The notes beneath the pieces are model-generated. The model did not search any database. It was not told the origin of the DNA and saw only the letters and a list, made by a program, of their open reading frames with translations. A stretch of 19,822 bases of DNA. Source: an uncultured Clostridia bacterium. GTDB lineage: Bacteria > Bacillota > Clostridia > Oscillospirales > Oscillospiraceae. Within the stretch, counting starts at the first letter, position 1, and every line of letters starts with the position of its first letter. The translations under genes were made by a program, and so were the position numbers. The stretch covers positions 1-19,822 of the forward strand of contig CAMEWZ010000008.1 in assembly GCA_945946745.1 (NCBI GenBank), written 5' to 3'. Positions 15,022-19,822 of this stretch are shown here, one piece after another.

Positions 15022-16019
15022 ACAATGGCCTCACGAACTCTGCGAACCTTCCGGTTCAGCTCGTCAAACTGGGGCGGTGTGAGGGATTGAGCGCCATCGC
15101 ACAGGGCGCAGGCGGGATTGTTGTGTACTTCCACCATAATGGCGTCCGCCTCGCAGGCGGCAGCGGCACAGGCCATAGGGGCCACCAGGTCGGCCTTACC
15201 GGTGGCGTGGCTGGGATCTACCACCACAGGCAGGTGGCTCAGCTTGTGCAGCACCGTCACCGCGGACAGATCCAGGGTATTCCGGGTGGCGGTTTCAAAG
15301 GTGCGGATGCCCCGCTCACAGAGGATCACCTGGTCGTTGCCTTCACTCATGATGTATTCCGCGCTCATCAGCAGTTCCTGGATGGTGTTGGCCAGGCCAC
15401 GCTTGAGCAGAATGGGCTTTTTTGTTTTGCCCAGCTCCTTCAGTAGGTCAAAATTCTGCATATTCCGCGCGCCTACCTGGATAATGTCCACGTCGGCGAA
15501 CAGGTCTAAGGTGGAGATGTTCATGATCTCGGTGACGATGGGCATACCGGTGGCCTTCTTGGCCTCCAGCAGCAGCCGGATGCCCTCGCCCTTCATACCC
15601 TGGAAGGCGTAAGGGGAGGTTCGGGGCTTGAACGCGCCACCCCGGAGGATATCTGCGCCGGAAGCCTTCACCGCCTGGGCGACCTCGATGATCTGCTCTT
15701 CCGATTCCACGGAGCAGGGGCCGGCGATCATGGCGAAATATCCGCCGCCGATTTTTACGCCGCCGGCTTCGATCACCGTATCCTGGGGATGGAACTTCCG
15801 GTTAGCCTGTTTGAAAGGCTCGGAGACCCGTTTGACAGTCTCCACCATTTCCAGGCTTTTCAACAGATCCATATCCACCCGGCTGGTGTCGCCGATCAGA
15901 CCCAGGACGGTGACTTCTGTGCCTTGAGAAATATGAACATCCAGGTTCATTTGCTTGAGCCAATCTACCAGGTGCTGGGTCTGGGCGGGGGTGGTGCCGC
16001 GTTTGAGTATTGCGATCAT
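15018..16019 (-). CDS. aroF: DAHP synthase, class I-beta with N-terminal regulatory domain
   Basis: First step of the pathway: condensation of PEP and erythrose 4-phosphate to DAHP. The 333-aa protein has a ferredoxin-like/ACT-like N-terminal domain (about 1-70, MIAILKRGTTPAQ onward) of the type that confers Tyr/Phe feedback inhibition in Thermotoga-like enzymes. The TIM barrel follows: AGPCSVES with metal ligand Cys102, KPRTSPYAFQG (131-141), GARNMQN (183-189), His271 in DPSHATG, Glu297 in MVEVH and Asp308 in CDGAQSL. The start at 16019 is chosen because GAGGAG (complement 16030-16035) lies 10 nt upstream. The open frame extends farther upstream, but there it runs through the attenuator hairpin. 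It is the first structural gene of the operon. The symbol is a family label (aroF, aroG and aroA(f) are all used). Confidence 0.95.
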   Translation of the reverse strand: MIAILKRGTTPAQTQHLVDWLKQMNLDVHISQGTEVTVLGLIGDTSRVDMDLLKSLEMVETVKRVSEPFKQANRKFHPQDTVIEAGGVKIGGGYFAMIAGPCSVESEEQIIEVAQAVKASGADILRGGAFKPRTSPYAFQGMKGEGIRLLLEAKKATGMPIVTEIMNISTLDLFADVDIIQVGARNMQNFDLLKELGKTKKPILLKRGLANTIQELLMSAEYIMSEGNDQVILCERGIRTFETATRNTLDLSAVTVLHKLSHLPVVVDPSHATGKADLVAPMACAAAACEADAIMVEVHNNPACALCDGAQSLTPPQFDELNRKVRRVREAIV

Positions 16020-16037
16020 ATTTTGACATCTCCTCAT

Positions 16038-16071
16038 AAAAATAACGCCGCACGGCAATTCGTGCGGCGTT
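16038..16071 (-). terminator. Attenuator terminator (3:4 hairpin) of the aromatic operon
   Basis: On the minus strand an 11-bp perfect stem AACGCCGCACG / CGTGCGGCGTT (plus 16061-16071 and 16044-16054) with a 6-nt loop is followed by ATTTTTA. It ends only a few bases before the DAHP synthase Shine-Dalgarno. It therefore terminates transcripts before the operon unless prevented, the hallmark of an attenuator. Confidence 0.9.
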
Positions 16072-16120
16072 TGAATGTACGCTTTTACAGCTCCGGAAAA
16101 ATCCTTGCAGCACAAATCGC
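16055..16120 (-). promoter_or_regulatory. Predicted antiterminator (2:3 pairing) of the aromatic leader
   Basis: GCGATTTGTGC (plus 16110-16120) can pair with GCACGAATTGC (plus 16055-16065): 11 contiguous pairs, two of them G:U. Two more pairs form beyond one mismatch. This uses the 5' arm and loop of the terminator hairpin, so the two structures exclude each other. The adjoining GTGCTGC (16107-16113) can instead pair with GCAGCAC in leader codons 7-9 (16167-16173), giving the competing 1:2 structure. These pairings were found by eye; no folding energies were computed. Confidence 0.75.
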
Positions 16121-16150
16121 TATTACTTTTTCTTGGTAAAAAAGTAATAG
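16120..16150 (-). promoter_or_regulatory. Leader pause hairpin over the Tyr/Phe codons
   Basis: Perfect 12-bp stem CTATTACTTTTT / AAAAAGTAATAG with a 7-nt loop, covering leader codons 15-22 and the stop. It is the inner part of the 1:2 structure; the outer part is GCAGCAC with GTGCTGC. A translating ribosome would open it. Confidence 0.75.
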
Positions 16151-16191
16151 TAGCTAAAGTAAAACCGTGCTGCGTTGGACAATGTGACCAT
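16123..16191 (-). CDS. Phe/Tyr-rich attenuation leader peptide
   Basis: A 22-codon ORF (ATG at 16191, TAA at 16123-16125). Residues 9-22 read RFYFSYYYFFTKKK, so four Phe and four Tyr codons occupy nine consecutive codons, with no Trp. AAGGAG (complement 16200-16205) lies 8 nt before the ATG. A promoter is placed about 25 nt further up, and the intrinsic terminator and DAHP synthase follow. This matches the architecture of the pheA, trp and his leaders of enterobacteria. The role inferred is ribosome-mediated attenuation. Stalling at Phe or Tyr codons covers strand 1 and frees strand 2 to form the antiterminator, whereas reaching the stop masks strand 2 and favours termination. The choice of Phe plus Tyr fits an operon containing both pheA and tyrA. 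The peptide itself probably has no other function. Confidence 0.88.
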   Translation of the reverse strand: MVTLSNAARFYFSYYYFFTKKK

Positions 16192-16222
16192 GAGAAAATC
16201 TCCTTGTTCGGTAGCTGCGGAC

Positions 16223-16251
16223 ATTATACCACGGGTGGTGGAATAATGCAA
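16223..16251 (-). promoter_or_regulatory. Predicted promoter of the aromatic operon
   Basis: On the minus strand, TTGCAT (plus 16246-16251), 17-nt spacer, perfect TATAAT (plus 16223-16228). Transcription would start near 16216, giving a leader of about 200 nt before the DAHP synthase start. The spacer contains the palindrome ACCAC-GG-GTGGT (16228-16239), a possible extra operator. Confidence 0.7.
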
Positions 16252-16267
16252 GTGGAAATCTCGAAAA

Positions 16268-17041
16268 TCAAAGAATTTTTGCCAGGGCGTCCAGAATGCG
16301 TCCGATATCTTCGGAAACCACCGCCGTCTGGGTGTACAGGTGGGAAAACAGGGTGTTCAAGTTTTCCTCAAAGTTTTCCGGCAGCAGGGAGCAGCTTTCC
16401 CGGCACAGCTGCATAAGCCGCTTTTCTCCGGGGTGGGTCTGCCGGTTTAGGGCAAACAGCAGGTCAAAGTAGGATTCCAAAAAAGCGGATACCCGATGGT
16501 TGATGCTGACCAGGTCGCCCCGTTTCACGGCCTTTTGAATTTGCAGCTCGTAAGCGGGCATGGCGGCGCGGAGCAGCTTCCAGTTTCGGGTCAGGATATC
16601 CTGGCGCAGGGCCTCCGGATAGGGCACATCAAAGCGCCGCTTGGCTGCGGCCAGACGCCCGTTTTCATCGTACAGGATTTTGCAGGTGCGCAGATTGTGC
16701 CACATGCAGGTGGTGTAGCCGTTGCGGCCGTGGCAGGCCTCCACCACATCGGCCACGTCCCGGGTAAAATCCTCCAGGTTCCGGTAGAGGATGTCAATAT
16801 CGATCCCGTTATTTAGGGTGCAATTGTCCTCATACTCCCAAAAATGGTTGCCGATTTCCATATACTGGCAATACCGGCTCAGAATCTCCCGGCGGGCTTC
16901 TTCCGATACCGAACCGGTGCAGTACAGATAGACATCATAATCGCTTTTTTCGTCAAAATGTGTTCCGGCCCGGGAACCGCCCAGAGCGATTGCCTCCACC
17001 TGGGGCAGGGCGGCAAGCTCCGCGAATAGCTGATCGACCAT
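16268..17041 (-). CDS. Nucleotidyltransferase-fold protein, function unknown
   Basis: A 257-aa protein with a polymerase-beta-type nucleotidyltransferase domain at the N-terminus: GGSRAGT (21-27), then SDYDVYLY with the metal-binding pair Asp34/Asp36, and a third acidic site in GIDIDILYR (Asp81/Asp83). The C-terminal half (about 120-257) is mainly helical and resembles the substrate-binding region of DUF4037-like or aminoglycoside-nucleotidyltransferase-like proteins. All three catalytic acids are present, so transfer of a nucleotide to some acceptor is likely. The acceptor (small molecule, RNA or protein) cannot be told from sequence. The start is supported by AAGAGGGG about 6 nt upstream. 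No terminator is seen between its stop and the aromatic promoter 17 nt beyond, so its transcript could read into the attenuator. Confidence 0.8.
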   Translation of the reverse strand: MVDQLFAELAALPQVEAIALGGSRAGTHFDEKSDYDVYLYCTGSVSEEARREILSRYCQYMEIGNHFWEYEDNCTLNNGIDIDILYRNLEDFTRDVADVVEACHGRNGYTTCMWHNLRTCKILYDENGRLAAAKRRFDVPYPEALRQDILTRNWKLLRAAMPAYELQIQKAVKRGDLVSINHRVSAFLESYFDLLFALNRQTHPGEKRLMQLCRESCSLLPENFEENLNTLFSHLYTQTAVVSEDIGRILDALAKIL

Positions 17042-17073
17042 AGAAAACCCCTCTTTTCCGCATTCATGTATTC

Positions 17074-17102
17074 ATTCTACAATTAAAATAGAAAAAAAGC
17101 AA
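17074..17102 (-). promoter_or_regulatory. Possible promoter of the nucleotidyltransferase gene
   Basis: Minus-strand TTGCTT (plus 17097-17102), 17-nt spacer, TAGAAT (plus 17074-17079). Moderate match, in the divergent gap 17042-17181. Confidence 0.4.
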
Positions 17103-17142
17103 GAGGCGGTTCTATTCTACCCGGTTTATTGGACAGAATCTT

Positions 17143-17151
17143 TGCTAGAAT
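17143..17151 (+). promoter_or_regulatory. Possible extended -10 promoter of the helicase gene
   Basis: TGCTAGAAT (17143-17151) is an extended -10 element, 31 nt before the helicase start. A TTGGACA-like sequence at 17129-17135 is too close to be its -35, so recognition would depend on the TG extension. Confidence 0.35.
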
Positions 17152-17181
17152 CCGATACCAGATAAGAAAGGGGCGGTTTTC

Positions 17182-19323
17182 ATGGAATATTTGAAGGAAT
17201 TGAACCCGGAGCAGCTGGAGGCTGCCACCACGACGGAGGGATACCTCCGTGTTGTTGCCGGAGCCGGGTCTGGAAAAACCAAGACCTTGACGGCACGGTA
17301 TCTGTATTTGGTGGAGATGCTTGGCATTTCCACCGCCAACATTCTGTGTGTTACCTTTACCAACAAGGCTGCGGCGGAGATGAAAAAGCGCATCCGCCGT
17401 CAGCTGCCAGATCAAGATTTGGGCCGGATTACCACCTTTCACGGCTTCTGCGTGGGTCTGCTGAAGGAAGATTGCCATGTGGTGCAGTACCCAACCACCT
17501 TTATCGTCCTGGATGAGGAGGATAAGGAGGCCATGCTGCGTACGGTTTTTGAGGATCTGGGCATTACCAGTCGGGACTTAACCATCAAAGAGGCCATTGA
17601 CCACATTGGCTGGCGAAAGGGAGGCCGGGGGTACGTCAAAACGTTGATTGGCAGTCCGGAAAAACTGCGCAAATTGTCGGAGGAAGCCACCACGCTGAAG
17701 GATAAGGTGCTGTACCGCTATTTTTATGAGCAGCGCAAATGCTACGGCCTGGATTTTGATGATTTGATTTATTTTACGCTCTACATTTTGGAGCATGACA
17801 AGGCGGTGCGGGAAAAGTGGCAGTCACGGCTGGAATACATTATGGTGGACGAATTCCAGGACATTGACAAGGATCAGTACGCACTGGCGGACATCCTGTC
17901 CGGCTTTCATCAGAATTTGTTTGTCGTGGGAGATCCGGATCAGACCATCTACACCTGGCGGGGCGCGGATGTGAAGTTCATTCTGGAATTTGACAGCCGC
18001 CACCCCGGGGCGAAGACCATTTTCTTAAATACCAACTATCGTTCCACACCGCAGATTTTGGCGGCATCCAACGCCCTAATCGACAAAAACCGGGAGAGAC
18101 TGAAAAAGCAGCTTGCCGCCGTCCGGGAGGACAGCCGAAAGCCTTTGTACTTCCACGCCAAAACCGGCCAACTGGAGGCGGACTGGATCACCGCCAATCG
18201 GCGCGCCCTTCATGAGGCAGGGATGCCCTATTCGTCCATGGGTGTTTTGTACCGGGCCCATTACGTTTCCCGGGCGGTGGAGGAATCCCTGATCCGCAGT
18301 AAGATTCCCTATGTGCTCTATTCCGGCGTGGAATTTTACAAGCGCAAAGAGATCAAGGATGTACTGTGTTATCTGCGGATGATCTATTCCGGGGACGACA
18401 TCAGCTTCCTGCGCACGGTAAATGAACCCCGCCGGGGAGTAGGACGAACCCGAATCGCGGCGCTGAAGGAATACGCCCAGCTTCAACAATGCAGTCTCTA
18501 TGAGGCGCTGATGGCGAACCTGGAAACCGAGCTGTTCCGCCGCAGCCGGGCCAGGGAATATGTGCGCCTGATTGAGAAATACCGGGCCATTTTTGATGGG
18601 ATGGATTTGACCGATCTTCTGACGGGGGTATTGAACGAAAGTGGTTACGAGGACATGCTGCGCTCCTGCGGAGAGGAAGAACGGCTGGACAACCTGGCGG
18701 AACTGAAGCAGGCCATCTATGATTTCCAACGTAAGGCAGGGGAGGAGGTCACTCTGGGAAATTACCTGGATCATGCCGCCCTGTTTACCAACATGGATCA
18801 AACGGAGAAAGCCCAGGCGGTGAAGCTGATGACCATTCACGCCGCAAAGGGCCTGGAATATCCGGTGGTATTCCTTTGCGGTCTGTCTGAAGGAATTTTC
18901 CCGGGAAAACGGGTCAACACCCGGGAAAAGCTGGAGGAGGAGCGGAGGCTTTGCTATGTTGCCTTCACCCGGGCAAAAGACCGGCTGTTCCTGTCTGACG
19001 CGGCGGGGACGAATTATGACGGCTCCTTCCGCTGCCCCAGCCGTTTCCTGTTCAACGCCGGGAAGGAAAACTTGGAATACGCCGTTCCTCTGGATCCGGA
19101 GCTGGAGGAGCGAACCATGGAGCAGGTTCGCCGAACCGTGGATACGGATACCCGGCCGGAGCAGCCGGCTGAAACGGTAGGCAAGCGGGTGCTCCACCCG
19201 ATTTTTGGGGAAGGCAGCGTCATTGGTATCCCACGGGGACAGGAGGGGGTAATCGTCCAATTTGACGCCATCTCCACGCCCAGAACCTTTGGGCCAAGCG
19301 CAAAACTGGCTTTTTTGACATAA
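17182..19323 (+). CDS. UvrD/PcrA-type superfamily 1 DNA helicase
   Basis: ATP-dependent 3'-5' DNA helicase of the UvrD/PcrA/Rep group, likely in DNA repair and in clearing proteins from DNA. The 713-aa chain shows the SF1 motifs in order: Q-motif LNPEQLEAA (7-15), Walker A AGAGSGKT (26-33), TFTNKAAAEMKKRI, TTFHGFC, the DEFQD box (about 222-226), GDPDQTIYTWRGAD (about 249-262), LNTNYRST, VKLMTIHAAKGLEYPVVF (about 546) and CYVAFTRAKDRL (about 593). The C-terminus has a PcrA-like tudor fold segment (GKRVLHPIFGEGSVIGI onward), which in PcrA contacts RNA polymerase. It is slightly shorter than B. subtilis PcrA (739 aa), so a second, UvrD-like paralog rather than the main PcrA is possible. ATG is preceded by AAAGGGG. 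No repair genes are adjacent. Confidence 0.92.
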   Translation: MEYLKELNPEQLEAATTTEGYLRVVAGAGSGKTKTLTARYLYLVEMLGISTANILCVTFTNKAAAEMKKRIRRQLPDQDLGRITTFHGFCVGLLKEDCHVVQYPTTFIVLDEEDKEAMLRTVFEDLGITSRDLTIKEAIDHIGWRKGGRGYVKTLIGSPEKLRKLSEEATTLKDKVLYRYFYEQRKCYGLDFDDLIYFTLYILEHDKAVREKWQSRLEYIMVDEFQDIDKDQYALADILSGFHQNLFVVGDPDQTIYTWRGADVKFILEFDSRHPGAKTIFLNTNYRSTPQILAASNALIDKNRERLKKQLAAVREDSRKPLYFHAKTGQLEADWITANRRALHEAGMPYSSMGVLYRAHYVSRAVEESLIRSKIPYVLYSGVEFYKRKEIKDVLCYLRMIYSGDDISFLRTVNEPRRGVGRTRIAALKEYAQLQQCSLYEALMANLETELFRRSRAREYVRLIEKYRAIFDGMDLTDLLTGVLNESGYEDMLRSCGEEERLDNLAELKQAIYDFQRKAGEEVTLGNYLDHAALFTNMDQTEKAQAVKLMTIHAAKGLEYPVVFLCGLSEGIFPGKRVNTREKLEEERRLCYVAFTRAKDRLFLSDAAGTNYDGSFRCPSRFLFNAGKENLEYAVPLDPELEERTMEQVRRTVDTDTRPEQPAETVGKRVLHPIFGEGSVIGIPRGQEGVIVQFDAISTPRTFGPSAKLAFLT

Positions 19324-19365
19324 TTTTTTGGCTTCTATCCACGCTGTCCTTTGGACTATGGCTGC

Positions 19366-19387
19366 GCGATTCTTACGAATCGCTTTT
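19366..19387 (+). terminator. Probable terminator after the helicase gene
   Basis: GCGATTC (19366-19372), TTAC loop, GAATCGC (19377-19383), then TTTTGTATTATT. The stem is only 7 bp, so strength is moderate. It lies 43 nt beyond the helicase stop, in front of a convergent gene. Confidence 0.6.
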
Positions 19388-19412
19388 GTATTATTGAACC
19401 TGTCTGCTGAAG

Positions 19413-19822
19413 TTAGATACTGGGCGCAAACAGCTTTGTCCCATCCTCCAGAAGAATATAATCTAACTGACTTAGGACAATCGGCGTCTGCGCTTGAAGA
19501 ATCGTTGCGTCTGCCCCTGTCAAATCCAGTTTTATACGGCTTCCATCCTTCATAACGGCATAGATTTCATCCTCCGTGTCCTGCCGCAGTTGCAGAGAGA
19601 TGCCGATTGCATCCGGCTTTGGAATATAGGAAATATTCGCCCCGAAAGGAGTTACCCGGAAAGAAGAAATCTGCACTTCTTCCAAGGAATCTTTGGTTTC
19701 CCATTGCTTTGCATCCGCATAGCGCCAGACTTTGGCTTGCGCGGAAACAGGCTGAGAGATCAACTCTATAAACTGGTTGTCCGAATCAAAGGTAACATCG
19801 AAATTCCATTCCTCATCCGTAA
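19413..19822 (-). CDS. Unidentified protein, C-terminal part (N-terminus outside window)
   Basis: The minus-strand frame is open to the window edge and ends at TAA (19413-19415). About 136 codons are visible, beginning around TDEEWNFDVTFDSDNQF and ending LLEDGTKLFAPSI. There is no start with a ribosome binding site inside the window; the TTG at 19763 lacks one and lies within continuous coding sequence. Alternating hydrophobic residues predict a mostly beta-strand, Ig-like fold: WxFxVxF, VQISSFRVTPFGANISYI, IYAVMKDGSRIKLDL, LDYILLEDGTKL. This arrangement resembles the extracellular C-terminal domains (DUF4179/DUF5643-like) of membrane-anchored anti-sigma-type proteins of Firmicutes. That resemblance is weak pattern recognition and not a firm assignment. 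No hydrophobic anchor is visible in this part. Confidence 0.6.
   Translation of the reverse strand, partial: TDEEWNFDVTFDSDNQFIELISQPVSAQAKVWRYADAKQWETKDSLEEVQISSFRVTPFGANISYIPKPDAIGISLQLRQDTEDEIYAVMKDGSRIKLDLTGADATILQAQTPIVLSQLDYILLEDGTKLFAPSI

Noticed and set aside
16020..16115. Longer DAHP synthase starting at 16115
   Set aside because: The open frame runs through the GC-rich attenuator hairpin and has no ribosome binding site; the family N-terminus matches the start at 16019.
16019..16260. T-box riboswitch upstream of the aromatic operon
   Set aside because: The expected regulator in Firmicutes, but no T-box sequence (GGGTGGNACCGCG-like), AG-bulge or specifier loop is seen, and the leader is too short. 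The peptide ORF explains the layout better.
18076..19260. Long minus-strand open frame opposite the helicase (394 codons)
   Set aside because: Shadow of the helicase coding sequence, with no supporting signals.
19328..19555. Small plus-strand frame after the helicase
   Set aside because: No ribosome binding site; it overlaps the helicase terminator and the convergent gene on the other strand.

Overview
The window looks like chromosomal DNA from a Gram-positive anaerobe of the Clostridia, probably a gut Oscillospiraceae/Ruminococcaceae-type organism. This is inference from several things: the moderately GC-rich coding sequence, strong AGGAGG-type ribosome binding sites, TTGACA/TATAAT promoters, clostridial-type aromatic enzymes, a fermentative D-lactate dehydrogenase, and GtrA and FtsX-type exporter genes. 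No mobile element, CRISPR array, rRNA or tRNA gene was seen.

Layout. 1-923: 3' part of tgt (queuosine tRNA modification). 1030-1407: yajC (Sec translocon accessory) with its own promoter and a strong terminator. 1482-2233: a promoter, a possible 20-codon upstream ORF and a LUD-domain gene. 2297-3286 (minus): fermentative D-2-hydroxyacid/D-lactate dehydrogenase with a consensus promoter and an operator-like inverted repeat. 3444-3857: GtrA-family membrane protein. 3994-8009: a two-gene ABC exporter (ATPase plus a very large FtsX-type permease with a long coiled coil). 8063-16216 (minus): one long aromatic amino acid operon. 16268-17041 (minus): a nucleotidyltransferase-fold protein. 17182-19323: UvrD/PcrA-type helicase. 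19413-end (minus): C-terminal part of an unidentified protein.

The centrepiece is the aromatic operon, transcribed leftward: DAHP synthase - tyrA - aroB - aroA - aroC - pheA - aroE/aroK fusion - aroQ. It encodes all seven steps of the shikimate pathway to chorismate plus the committed Phe and Tyr branches. Every junction overlaps or is separated by at most 3 nt. In front of it lies what reads as a complete ribosome-mediated attenuator. It has a promoter, a good Shine-Dalgarno and a 22-codon leader peptide whose codons 10-18 are eight Phe/Tyr codons plus one Ser. A hairpin covers those codons, an 11-bp antiterminator can form, and a GC-rich intrinsic terminator ends just before the DAHP synthase ribosome binding site. 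The predicted logic: starvation for charged tRNA-Phe or tRNA-Tyr stalls the ribosome, frees the antiterminator strand and lets the operon be read. There is no T-box sequence, the mechanism usually expected for such genes in Firmicutes. This is the most interesting element of the window.

Secondary points of interest are the 20-codon ORF before the LUD gene, the inverted repeat over the ldh promoter, the AroE-AroK fusion and the coiled-coil permease.
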